From the IMG/VR virus record IMGVR_UViG_3300031857_014661, positions 1 through 53,338 of that record: a stretch of 53,338 nucleotides of DNA, one strand, 5' to 3'. How positions within the stretch are numbered: the stretch's first letter is position 1; each line of letters starts with the position of its first letter. A program made the translations under genes and the position numbers. The stretch is from a virus. Shown here piece after piece: positions 43,607 to 53,000 of the stretch. The notes beneath the pieces are model-generated. The model saw nothing but the letters and a program-made list of their open reading frames with translations. It had not been told where the DNA came from and did not search any database.

Positions 43607-44722
43607 TTAAATTACATTATAGGGACTTGGGAACGCTCTATATTTTAATTGTTTATTTAGGTTTTCAGCAATTAAGGCTTCCTTTTCCATTTGTTTAACA
43701 GGACTTAATCTTTCAAGACGTAATTTTAATTCTTCTTCAAGTTTTGCTCTTTCATCTTTAGCCTCACCTAACAAAGATGTGTAGTCCAATGTTAGTTCAG
43801 AGTCAGGGGTTTTAAGGTTACCACTGTATTTACCATAAATACGACCTAATGTTTCTTTACAGTAAGCGGTAAACCATCTTCTAACCCATTGTTGTGCGGG
43901 TGTATTAAGGTCCTGCCAATTTAACGCTTCTAATGGTATGTCAGATGGTAATCTAACAATGTCAGGATTTGCAGCCAAACAATCATCACGGTCACCATCA
44001 GTATCGTAGTACCAATACCAACATCTATATTCGTTAAATCCAATATTTGAAAAATCAAATCTTCCACCAGGTGTGTTGTATAAGTGTAATGCTTTTTTTC
44101 CTTCAGGCAATGCTGTAATTCTATATGTCAAATCACCAACAATCATTCTTTGTTTGAGATTTCTATCCGCCATTCTTAACACAACGTCAAACGCTGGCAT
44201 CATAAAATAACTTCCACTTGCACCAAATTGTGCAAATCCGCCAGGACCACCTAATCCAGTTCCACCAAATCCTCCAAATCCACCCATAAATGGGTCGAAT
44301 AATGAATTGTTTAATTCGGCTCTCATGAACCATAAAAGTTCATTAATTTCACGACCCTTAGGTATTTCATAAATTTGTTGGTTCGGAACCAAATCAACAT
44401 AATCTTTTTTAAGTACCCAATCACCACCAGCTTGTAATCCAACTATCTTTGAATATGCGTAAGTGTATTGTGTTTCCCAATCTAAACTTCTTTTGGTAAG
44501 TGCCCTTGTTAAAGACTGTTCGTCAAGGTTCAGTCCATATAAAGAAGTCCATTGTGCTTCAATTAACCAATCTAAAATATATTGTTCGTAATCCCCAATC
44601 GCAAGTTCTAATAATGAGTCCATTTGCTCATCTTCTAACTCAACACCTCTAACAGGTGCACCAAGAAGGGCTTTAATTCTTCTATAGAGTTTACTTCTTT
44701 CTGGTTCTACAATAATTGCCAT
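43607..44722 (-). CDS. Neck/head-completion protein (gp13-like, probable)
   Basis: The 371 residues begin with a helical part LYRRIKALLGAPVRGVELEDEQMDSLLELAIGDYEQY in two pieces. This is the pattern of connector proteins that join portal and tail (compare VEITDEQLD-x-AID in gp13-like proteins). A Gly/Phe-rich insert (about 150-175) interrupts the middle, and VRRWFTAYCKETLGRIYGKYS precedes a coiled-coil end. I chose the ATG at 44722. The frame extends to a TTG at 44740, but that lies inside the TATTTATA motif. Assignment to gp13 rather than gp14 is uncertain. Confidence 0.6.
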   Translation of the reverse strand: MAIIVEPERSKLYRRIKALLGAPVRGVELEDEQMDSLLELAIGDYEQYILDWLIEAQWTSLYGLNLDEQSLTRALTKRSLDWETQYTYAYSKIVGLQAGGDWVLKKDYVDLVPNQQIYEIPKGREINELLWFMRAELNNSLFDPFMGGFGGFGGTGLGGPGGFAQFGASGSYFMMPAFDVVLRMADRNLKQRMIVGDLTYRITALPEGKKALHLYNTPGGRFDFSNIGFNEYRCWYWYYDTDGDRDDCLAANPDIVRLPSDIPLEALNWQDLNTPAQQWVRRWFTAYCKETLGRIYGKYSGNLKTPDSELTLDYTSLLGEAKDERAKLEEELKLRLERLSPVKQMEKEALIAENLNKQLKYRAFPSPYNVI

Positions 44723-44728
44723 CTTCTT

Positions 44729-44736
44729 TATAAATA
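44729..44736 (-). promoter_or_regulatory. TATTTATA motif before the neck gene
   Basis: On the minus strand TATTTATA, AAGAAG, ATG at 44722. The motif lies right beyond the SOD-fusion stop codon at 44737 and separates the two genes. Confidence 0.5.
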
Positions 44737-46299
44737 TCAAATATCTCCAAATATGTTTGATTTTGGAAATACATAATTACCATCAATAATTTTTGTATTT
44801 TGATTTTTGAATACGACTGTCTTGTTTTTATTATTAAAAACTAAATAATCAGTTTTATATTGTTTTGGTGCGCTCGCTCCGAACACCATAACACTATCAT
44901 CATTAAAATCTTTTACACCACTAAATGGTTTAATTTGTGCTGTCAATCTTTGACCATCTTTATTAATAATCGCATCAACACCCGAAATCATATCTTCTTC
45001 AGAACCCAATCCACCAATTTTGTGAACGTCTTCAGTTCCAAATATTTTTCTTAATGCTATAACAGTAATATCTTCTCTTTCCTCACCTTTGGAATCGGTT
45101 TGTACTAATTTCTGTACAATATTTTGAAAAGTTTTAGATGTTGACAAGTTAAAGATTCGGTCTCTTAAATCATAAAGATATTTTGTAAATCTTTCAACTT
45201 CTTTAATTTGTGCAAATTTATCTTTATCCCCAAATGATATAGGTTTTATATTGTTTTTAATTAAATAAAAATTTAAATCATTCATCAAAATACAAAACGA
45301 ACTGTAATTTGTATTTAATTTGTTAATAACTGAACGACCTGGTTTTCCGTAATTATAAATTCCTGACATTGAACCTGGTTCATATTGGTCTTTTTCAAAC
45401 CAATATTCTGAAAATTTTTCTTTCATGATTGTGTTGATTGTATTCATGAATTTATATTTTACTTGTGTGTTCATTGAAAACATTTTGTTTATTTCTTTAA
45501 CCTCTGTTGTTGAACAACCTATACTTTCTCTTGTTTCAACAAGTAATTCACCAGCTAACTTTTCTTCGTTAAGTTTTTTTTCGTTTTTAGATATAAGAAG
45601 TGTGTTAACAAAGTCCCAATTAATAACTGAGAAAAATTTTCCTATATATTCATCTTTTTTGTTTTGGTATCTTAAATAATATGCGTGTTCCCACAAATCA
45701 AGACCCAATATTGGATATCCACCATCTTTGACGGTATTCATTAATGGGTTATCTTGGTTTGATGTCGTAACAATTTTTAATTTACCTTGACCATTAATTA
45801 CCAACCAACACCATCCTGAACCAAAATTCTTTTGTGATTTTTCCGTGAATTGTTTTTTGAATTCTTCGTAAGAACCAAAGTCTTTTTTAATTTTTTCTTC
45901 TACAGGACCGTTAATGGTTTGTTTCTTTGGCGATAACATTTTCCAAAACAAAGCGTGGTTAAAGGCACCACCCGCATTGTTTTTAACAGTTTTGTTATAT
46001 CTTGAAATACCTTTTACAATTTCTTCAAGTTCAGCATCGGCACCTTTAAGATTTGCAAGTGCCGCATTTAATTTTTCAACATACCCTTTATAATGTTTGT
46101 TGTAATGAACATTCATTGTTTTTGGGTCAATAAATCTACCAAGTGATGAATATGAATATGGTAATCTTTCAATCCCAATTTTTTTCATTTCATTAATAAT
46201 CTCTTTTTGTTCGTTTTGTATTGATTCTTGTAGGTCTTCGTTGGTAGTTAATTTGTCTTCTAATTCTTCAATTTCGGCTTTTAATTTTTTAAATTTCAT
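44737..46299 (-). CDS. Superoxide dismutase fused to a nuclease-like domain
   Basis: The 520 residues have three parts. Residues 1-42 are a coiled coil. Residues ~45-235 are a complete Fe/Mn superoxide dismutase. It has LPYSYSSLGRFIDPKTM, metal ligands H65 (NVHYNKHY), H115 (AFNHALFW), D201 and H205 (LDLWEHAYYL), plus GSGWCWLV. Q182 in NQDNPL is the Mn-type second-shell Gln. Residues ~245-520 are not SOD. They end with a PD-(D/E)XK-like arrangement: E406-E409 region helix, D442 (SGVDAII), Q455-I-K457 (TAQIKPF), then TDYLVFNNKNKTVVF. The catalytic triad is tentative (Q in place of E). A TATTTATA motif precedes the ATG. The location next to neck genes suggests a late product, perhaps packaged. 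Confidence 0.85.
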   Translation of the reverse strand: MKFKKLKAEIEELEDKLTTNEDLQESIQNEQKEIINEMKKIGIERLPYSYSSLGRFIDPKTMNVHYNKHYKGYVEKLNAALANLKGADAELEEIVKGISRYNKTVKNNAGGAFNHALFWKMLSPKKQTINGPVEEKIKKDFGSYEEFKKQFTEKSQKNFGSGWCWLVINGQGKLKIVTTSNQDNPLMNTVKDGGYPILGLDLWEHAYYLRYQNKKDEYIGKFFSVINWDFVNTLLISKNEKKLNEEKLAGELLVETRESIGCSTTEVKEINKMFSMNTQVKYKFMNTINTIMKEKFSEYWFEKDQYEPGSMSGIYNYGKPGRSVINKLNTNYSSFCILMNDLNFYLIKNNIKPISFGDKDKFAQIKEVERFTKYLYDLRDRIFNLSTSKTFQNIVQKLVQTDSKGEEREDITVIALRKIFGTEDVHKIGGLGSEEDMISGVDAIINKDGQRLTAQIKPFSGVKDFNDDSVMVFGASAPKQYKTDYLVFNNKNKTVVFKNQNTKIIDGNYVFPKSNIFGDI

Positions 46300-46314
46300 A
46301 ATCTATCATTATCT

Positions 46315-46322
46315 TATAAATA
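46315..46322 (-). promoter_or_regulatory. TATTTATA motif before the SOD-fusion gene
   Basis: On the minus strand TATTTATTTATAAG gives two overlapping copies. The nearer one ends 15 bases before the ATG at 46299. Confidence 0.5.
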
Positions 46323-46340
46323 AATAGATTTTCAAAAAAC

Positions 46341-48107
46341 TTACCTCTTACCAAAAATTTGATTCATAATTTCTTGTACAATCTCTGCCCTGCCCACGTT
46401 ATCACCCATTACGGTTTCAAAAATATTTTTCTTTTTATTGAGAATATCATAAATTGTACCCTCAATAGTATTTTCAAATATTGGATAATATACCGATACG
46501 TTTGATTTTTGTCCGTATCTATAACTTCGGTCTTCAGCTTGTGCGTGGTCGGATGGAACAAATGATAAATCATTCATAATAACCGCCTCAGCGGCAGTAA
46601 GTGTAATACCAACACCCGCCGCTTTTAAGTTACCAACAAACACTTTTATTTTTTCATTGTTTTGAAATTCGTCAACAGCGTTTTGTCTTTTTGCTGGTGA
46701 ACATGAACCATCCAAGTAAACGGCTTGTTTACCGAAATGGTCATAAATTTTATTTAGGGAATCGGTAAAGTTTGTGAAAACTATTACTTTTTTATCTTGT
46801 TCTAATATGTTCTCAACCAATTCAATGGTTGACCGTATTTTTTCTTGTGCAATTACCTGACGTACCTTTGTTAACTTGGTAAATTGAACGGTTAATGATG
46901 AACTCTCATCGGTATTTTTTTCATACCAATCAAAATACTCACCCATTAATTCTTCATATTCTTTTGATTTTAATCTCAAATAAACGGGGGTGATAATTTT
47001 ATCAGGTAAATCTAATACATCTGTTTTTAATCTTCTTAATACTTGTCTTGTTGTTCGGTCTCTTAACTCTTCTAAATTTGAAGCTCCCATAACATTCCAA
47101 ACTTTTCTATTACCAACTTTGAATTGGTACCCATTACAATATCTAACAACATATGCCATCCAATTTGCTGCAACGGGTGATTCAATAAGTTCTAACAAAT
47201 TAAAATAATTCATTGGTCGTGATGTCATTGGTGTACCCGTTAACAACCACAATCTGTCAACCCCCTTCACAAAGTCGTTGATTAATTTTGTTCTTTGTGC
47301 GGTTTTATTTTGAATATAATGTGCTTCATCAATAATAACCAAATCAAAATTACTTTTTAAAACACGAGAGTTGTCCCTATCTTTTGGGTCGTGAAAGTTT
47401 TTTAGAATGTCGTAATTAACAATTACAAAATCAGCATCCTCATATCTTTTACTTCCGCAGATATATGTTGAGCGTTTTGTGTAATTTTCAATTTCTCTTT
47501 GCCAGTTAATCTTTAATGACGCAGGACAAATAATTAAAACTCTTTTGGCTTCAGTTTCCAACGCCGCCACAATGGTTGATGTTGTCTTACCCAATCCCAT
47601 ATCATCAGCCAAAATAAACCTTTTTGTTTTTACAAGTTTTTCTACCGCCTCAACTTGGTGTGAAAGAAGTGGTCTATGTGAATACTTTGAATAATCAATT
47701 TCTTTATAGTATTGTTCAGGGTTTTTAATGATTGCCGCCTTTGGTAACCAAAAATCTGTTAAAGGTTCACTATCAAAAAAACGACCCCAAATATGATAAG
47801 ACTTATCTTTTTCAACTAATAACTTTTCAATCCACACTTGTTTTGGTGGAACTGTATATAATTTTTCGTTTGATATTTTTTCAGAAAAATAATCATCCAA
47901 TTCAACCCATTTTTTTGCAACTTTTGGTGTTGTGTTTGAGTGGTTTAAAATGTATTCACATTGACTTCTTGTTGGAATACCACGTTTGTTTGGGTTGAAA
48001 ATACCTTTTAATTTTAGGATATAGTTATTTGCACCCTGATAATCATGTAGGGTATTAAGGGCTTTTTGTTCTAATAATCCTGAGTTTTCAATTATGGGGT
48101 TTTCCAA
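46341..48107 (-). CDS. SNF2-family helicase/ATPase
   Basis: The 588 residues hold a two-lobe SNF2 motor. Walker A is ADDMGLGKTTS (about 168-178), followed by VLIICPASLKINWQRE (Ia), VIIDEAHYIQN (DEAH, motif II), LWLLTGTPMTSRP (III), VIVFTNFTDSLNKIYDHF (IV), VGNLKAAGVGITLTAAEAVI (V) and AEDRSYRYGQK (VI). The closest cellular types are SMARCAL1-like annealing helicases. T4 UvsW, a branch-migration helicase, is an analogue. About 140 N-terminal residues precede the motor. The start appears to be a TTG at 48107, because no ATG lies between the upstream stop and the conserved domain. Confidence 0.9.
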   Translation of the reverse strand: MENPIIENSGLLEQKALNTLHDYQGANNYILKLKGIFNPNKRGIPTRSQCEYILNHSNTTPKVAKKWVELDDYFSEKISNEKLYTVPPKQVWIEKLLVEKDKSYHIWGRFFDSEPLTDFWLPKAAIIKNPEQYYKEIDYSKYSHRPLLSHQVEAVEKLVKTKRFILADDMGLGKTTSTIVAALETEAKRVLIICPASLKINWQREIENYTKRSTYICGSKRYEDADFVIVNYDILKNFHDPKDRDNSRVLKSNFDLVIIDEAHYIQNKTAQRTKLINDFVKGVDRLWLLTGTPMTSRPMNYFNLLELIESPVAANWMAYVVRYCNGYQFKVGNRKVWNVMGASNLEELRDRTTRQVLRRLKTDVLDLPDKIITPVYLRLKSKEYEELMGEYFDWYEKNTDESSSLTVQFTKLTKVRQVIAQEKIRSTIELVENILEQDKKVIVFTNFTDSLNKIYDHFGKQAVYLDGSCSPAKRQNAVDEFQNNEKIKVFVGNLKAAGVGITLTAAEAVIMNDLSFVPSDHAQAEDRSYRYGQKSNVSVYYPIFENTIEGTIYDILNKKKNIFETVMGDNVGRAEIVQEIMNQIFGKR

Positions 48108-48148
48108 ATCAAAATAGTTTTAATAAAGAAATATAATCAATTTTATTG

Positions 48149-48155
48149 TATTTAT
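48149..48155 (+). promoter_or_regulatory. TATTTAT motif before the neck/tail operon
   Basis: TATTTAT, CAATA, ATG at 48161. A frame starting at a TTG at 48146 would run through the motif, which argues for the ATG. Confidence 0.5.
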
Positions 48156-48160
48156 CAATA

Positions 48161-48673
48161 ATGACAAATAAAGTACCAATTACACGAATATCCAAATTCT
48201 TTGGTGAACAGGATTTTAACCTAAATATATCTATGGGTGAGGAATGGTTGTACGGTGATATGAACTTTACATTGGTTTTATATCGTGTTGACAAGAGTAA
48301 AACAAATCAAGATGATGTATATGGTGAGGCGTTAACAGATTCGGTGTCTTATTTGGCACCTGTTGAAATTAAAGCGTTTGTTAAAATCGAAGCACCAAGT
48401 CAAGCGACTTTTGGTAATTCAAAATTAAGTCAAACTGAACCAGGTAATTTGATTATGAGTGTATATCTTCACTATTTGGAAGAAGAAGCAATTACAATTT
48501 CATATGGTGATTACATTGGATATCCTGAAACTGAAAGTAGGATGAGATATTATTCTGTTGCAGATGACGGAAGGATTGTTTCGGACAATAAACACACATA
48601 TGGTGGATACAAACCATTTTATAGAACATTTGTTTGTACACCTGTAAGTGAAGACGAATTTAAAGGAATATAA
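48161..48673 (+). CDS. Probable neck/head-closure protein
   Basis: The 170 residues are beta-rich: SMGEEWLYGDMNFTLVLYRVD, PVEIKAFVKIE, then AITISYGDYIGY and YYSVADDGRIV. A conserved-looking C-terminus TYGGYKPFYRTFVCTP ends the protein. A YGD-I-x-Y pattern with a terminal beta hairpin is typical of head-tail connector (stopper/closure) proteins, comparable in place to T4 gp14. The gp14 assignment is inferred. It shares TAATG with the next gene. Confidence 0.5.
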   Translation: MTNKVPITRISKFFGEQDFNLNISMGEEWLYGDMNFTLVLYRVDKSKTNQDDVYGEALTDSVSYLAPVEIKAFVKIEAPSQATFGNSKLSQTEPGNLIMSVYLHYLEEEAITISYGDYIGYPETESRMRYYSVADDGRIVSDNKHTYGGYKPFYRTFVCTPVSEDEFKGI

Positions 48674-49737
48674 TGGCAACACCAAAAAAACTTGTTAAAA
48701 CAATTTCTTTAACACCAAAAAAAATTCTTCAACCTAGAAGGGAAGAATTATTGGAACAAATTCAAAAAGATGGAACATATCTTCCAAAAGGAATTTATCA
48801 CGCCGATTTGGATAGGGGGATGTTAGATTTTGTAAAGAATGATTTAGGAATTAGTGTTAACGGAAAAGTTGTTAACACAGTTGATGTTATTATTACCACT
48901 CAGAACTGGGCACAGTTTACACAAACTTGGAATTTTCAAGATTTAGATTCGAACATTAAACCACCTTTTGTTGCAACAGTTAGAAAACCTGAAACACCCT
49001 ATGGAACAAATCAGGGAGCAACAAATTATAGAATACCTGGTAGACCATTATTTCAATACGCTTTGGTTCCCAATTTTGACGGAGCAAGAAATGGTATGGA
49101 TGTTTATAAAATACCACAACCAATTCCTGTTGATATTACATACGAAATAAAAATCTTTACAAATAGAATGCGAGAGTTGAATGCGTTTAATCAAAAGGTT
49201 TTAGATAAATTTTCATCAAGACAATCATATGCTTTAATTAAGGGAAGATACATTCCGATTATTATGGATAGTATTTCAGATGAATCGGTGGTTGAATTAC
49301 AAAAAAGAAGATACTTCATTCAGAATTATACATTCAAAATGTTAGGTGTTTTATTGGATGAAGAACAGTTTGAAGTGGCACCTGCGGTGTCAAGAGTATT
49401 AACTATGGTTGACGTTAGTACTAAAACCAAATCAAGAAAAGCAATAGCTTCGACTCCCAATCCAAACAATATACCAACAAATTATCAATTTATTGGTTCA
49501 AATACCACTTTAACACAAAGTTCATTACCAACAAATTATGACTTTAATTTTGTAAGTTCTGAAAATGTTGAACATTATAGTGCATATACATTGACTCATG
49601 GTGTTCAAGAGTATATTGGACAGGATTTGTCTTATTTTCCAATGAGTTCACAAATTGGTTTGGTGATTCAAATTGAAAAAAAGACTGGTCAAACAAATAA
49701 TGATTCAAATATTTTGTTTGATATTAAATTAGTCTAA
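48673..49737 (+). CDS. Probable tail completion/sheath terminator protein
   Basis: The 354 residues have a basic N-terminus (TPKKLVKTISLTPKKI), then VDVIITTQNWAQFTQTWNF, PIPVDITYEIKIFTNRMREL, FSSRQSYALIKGRYIPIIMD and FIQNYTFKMLGVLLDEEQF. The 'PVDI-YEI-I-T-R--E' region resembles tail terminator proteins such as T4 gp15 or gp3, which cap the tail before head joining. Its position between a closure-like gene and the tail sheath gene agrees. The start ATG overlaps the previous stop. Confidence 0.5.
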   Translation: MATPKKLVKTISLTPKKILQPRREELLEQIQKDGTYLPKGIYHADLDRGMLDFVKNDLGISVNGKVVNTVDVIITTQNWAQFTQTWNFQDLDSNIKPPFVATVRKPETPYGTNQGATNYRIPGRPLFQYALVPNFDGARNGMDVYKIPQPIPVDITYEIKIFTNRMRELNAFNQKVLDKFSSRQSYALIKGRYIPIIMDSISDESVVELQKRRYFIQNYTFKMLGVLLDEEQFEVAPAVSRVLTMVDVSTKTKSRKAIASTPNPNNIPTNYQFIGSNTTLTQSSLPTNYDFNFVSSENVEHYSAYTLTHGVQEYIGQDLSYFPMSSQIGLVIQIEKKTGQTNNDSNILFDIKLV

Positions 49738-49899
49738 CGGGTCACCGTAAATGTCGGTCTTAATACGACATTTTTCTTTGATAATATTTTCTAAAAATCC
49801 ATAAATCTTAAGTCCATTTTCTTCACAATACTTTTTGAGAATTGTGTGTGATTCTTCAGATATCTTGATATTCTTTATTTTTTTGGGTGTTTTTTTCAT
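49729..49899 (-). CDS. Small ribbon-helix-helix protein
   Basis: The 56-residue protein (below the usual length cut-off) reads KKIKNIKISEESHTILKKY, CEENGLKIYGFLENIIKEKC and YGDPLD at the end. A basic strand (KNIKIS), helix (ESHTILKKYCEEN), short turn with Gly, and second helix (YGFLENIIKEK) match ribbon-helix-helix (CopG/Arc-type) repressors that bind DNA as dimers. Its stop lies within the 3' end of the tail completion gene, antisense by 9 bases. It has a TATTTATA motif 36 bases upstream on its own strand. It may regulate its own or the neighbouring sheath promoter. Confidence 0.75.
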   Translation of the reverse strand: MKKTPKKIKNIKISEESHTILKKYCEENGLKIYGFLENIIKEKCRIKTDIYGDPLD

Positions 49900-49935
49900 T
49901 GGGCAGAAAAAAGGAAGAATTTATTCATACTGATT

Positions 49936-49943
49936 TATAAATA
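49936..49943 (-). promoter_or_regulatory. TATTTATA motif before the ribbon-helix-helix gene
   Basis: On the minus strand TATTTATAAATC, 36 bases before the ATG at 49899. On the plus strand the same bases read TATAAATAGTAT, very close to the T4 late promoter form, so orientation is ambiguous here. Confidence 0.4.
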
Positions 49944-49979
49944 GTATCCCTATACTAAGATTTTTACAAAAATCAATAA

Positions 49980-49986
49980 TATTTAT
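49980..49986 (+). promoter_or_regulatory. TATTTAT motif before the tail sheath gene
   Basis: TATTTATGTAG lies 35 bases before the sheath ATG at 50022. The leader is A-rich (AAAAAAAACAAATA) with no Shine-Dalgarno. Confidence 0.45.
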
Positions 49987-50021
49987 GTAGTAAATAAAAC
50001 AACTTATAAAAAAAACAAATA

Positions 50022-53000
50022 ATGGCAACATCAAATAAAGTTTTCGTTTCACCTGGAGTATACACTTCAGAACGTGACTTATCATTTGTAGCACAGAGTG
50101 TAGGTGTTACAACGTTAGGTATTGTAGGAGAAACTTTGAGAGGTCCGGCTTTTGAGCCAATCTTCGTATCAAGTTTCGATGAATTTTCAGCAATTTTTGG
50201 GGGTACTTCACCTGAAAAATTTGTAGATACACAAATACCAAAATACGAAGCGGCGTATATCGCCAAATCATACTTATCACAATCTAACCAATTATTCGTA
50301 TCAAGAATTCTTGGTTTGTCGGGTTATGATGCGGGACCATCTTGGTCTATTAGTACTATTGCGAACGTGAGTGGTGGTTCAGTTTCACAAGATAGTGTTC
50401 TTTCGTCGGTTTCCGTAACTTTTACAGGAACAACTGGTGGGACATCAACTATTTTGTTTGAGTCTCCATTCCCATCAACTATTTTTAGTCCTGATTTAAA
50501 TAGTCAATTCACATTATCGGATGGTACAACATCAACTATCAGTTCTGAGTTAAAGACATTTGTTAGTGGTGTAATTGGTTCTAACGCATCTGCGGCATCA
50601 ACAAGTGCAACAACTGCTTACGTATTTGGTACAATACCCGACTCTTATTATGACTCACTTACGGGTGGTGGATGGACAGGATTAACAAATGTTTATGATG
50701 TTCCGAGTTTAAAAGACGCTGATACTGATTATCCAAGTAGAGATAATGACGCTTGGTACTACGCTCAATTCAACCCAACAACTGGTAATGGATATTCGGG
50801 ATATTCGTTTAGTTCAAAAATTGACACCTTAACAGGTGCGTCAGGTTCGTTTTCGGGTTCGGTTCAATTATCGGCTTTTACACAAATTGGTACTGCCTTT
50901 ACAGAATACAATGATGTTGTTGTTGCGACTTTACGTTCAAGAGGTCTGTCAACATATACAACAGGAACAAATCCTGTTTATGAAGTTACGGGTACGACTA
51001 GTGTTGTATTGGATAGTAATGGCGTTTATAGTGGTGTAACAATGAGTCCTTACGCACCGTTCGGAATTTCGGGTGTTACTAATGATGGTAGTACGTTTGA
51101 ATTTAAAGTGTCTTTGGATTCAACAGACAGTAATTATATTTCTAAAGTATTTGGTTTTTCTAACTTCGGTAAACCTTCAGATGAAGTTCCTTTATTTGTT
51201 GAAGAACAATTTACGAATTTTCTTAATTATTCATACAAGAAAGGTTACATTAGAGGTATTAACGAAACCATCACAGCTTTACCATCCGCTCAAGACGATA
51301 ACGGTACTTTACAATCTATTGGTTGTTACTTAGAAAAATATCAAACTCCTGAAACACCTTATTTAGTTTCAGAATTGAGAGGTAATACTGTTTATAAATT
51401 ATTCAAGTTTATTTTAATTTCTGATGGTAACGACGCTAACCAAGAAGTAAAAATATCAATATTAAACGTTTCGTTTAACAATGGTACTTTTGATGTTGGT
51501 ATCAGAGCATATAATGATACAGATGCAAATCCAGTGTTCTTAGAAAAATATACAAATTGTTCTATGAACCCAGCTTCTAACAGTTTCGTTGGTGTAAAAA
51601 TTGGAACTAGTGATGGTGAATATCAAGTAAGGTCTAAATATGTAATGTTAGAAATTAGTTCTGAAGCACCGACAGACGCATTACCGAGTGGGTTCGAAGG
51701 ATATTCAATGAGAAATTATTATGGTTCAACAACACCATTCCCAATTTATAAAACTAAATATGATGTTGCAGGTGAGGTTATATTCCAACCACCTTTATCA
51801 TCTGTTCAAAGAAGTTCAGGTGATAAAATTAATAGAGTATTCTTAGGTTTGTCCAACACAATTGGTTATGACCCTGAATATTTTAATTATAAAGGTATTA
51901 TCACACCTTCAAATTTAACAATCGAAACTTCACCAAGTTATTGGGATTTCTTATCTAAGGGATTCCACATGGATTCAGGTGCTACTGTTGTTACTATATC
52001 AAATGGTTATAGTACTTCGGGCACTTCTGCTTTTGAAGTTGGAAACGCTTCTTTTGGACCAACTGACTCAAGTGACCCTACAAATCCATATTTTAGAATC
52101 CAATCAAGAAAATTCACGTTGTTTGCTCGTGGAGGTTTTGATGGTTGGGACATTTATAGAAAATCAAGAACCAACGGTGATAACTTTGTATTAGGTGGTT
52201 CAGGTTACTTAAAAGGTGCATCACCAACAACTCAGTTCCCAAGTGCAACTGGTTGGGGAGCGTTCAAACAAATATCTGTAGAAGGTAATACAACTGATTT
52301 TGCTAACACCGACTACTACGCATACTTACTAGGTCAACAAACATTTGCTAACCCTGAGGCTACAAATATCAACGTGTTTGTAACACCGGGTATCGATTTT
52401 GTTAATAACTCTAACTTAGTTGAAGACGCAATTGATATGATTGAATCTCAAAGGGCAGACTCTTTATATGTAATGACTTGTCCTGATTACAATATGTTTG
52501 TTGATACAACAACATCGTACGAAACTGATTTAATTTATCCAACTGAAGCTGTCGACAATTTAGACACAACAGGAATTGATTCTAACTACACAGCAACTTA
52601 CTACCCTTGGGTATTAACAAGAGACACTGTCAATAATACTCAAATTTACCTTCCACCAACCGCTGAGGTTTGTAGAAACTTAGCATTGACTGATAACATT
52701 TCGTTCCCTTGGTTCGCATCAGCAGGTTACACAAGAGGTATTGTAAATTCAGTTAAAGCTCGTAAGAAACTTACACAAGACGATAGAGATACATTATATC
52801 AAGGTAGAATCAACCCAATCGCAACATTCTCTGATGTTGGAACATTAATTTTTGGTAACAAGACTACTCAAGTCGCAGAATCTGCTCTTGATAGAATTAA
52901 CGTAAGAAGATTGTTGTTACAAGCTCGTAAGTTGATTTCAGCTGTAGCTGTCAGATTGTTGTTTGAACAAAACGATGACAAAGTTAGACAAGATTTCTTA

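Noticed and set aside
44723-44740. TTG-started extension of the neck protein
   Set aside because: It runs through the TATTTATA motif directly before the ATG at 44722.
48146-48160. TTG-started extension of the neck/closure protein
   Set aside because: It overlaps the TATTTAT motif; the ATG at 48161 follows the usual short spacing.
48109-48294. 61-residue minus-strand frame next to the helicase
   Set aside because: It lies antisense to the well-supported neck gene and does not contain the helicase start.
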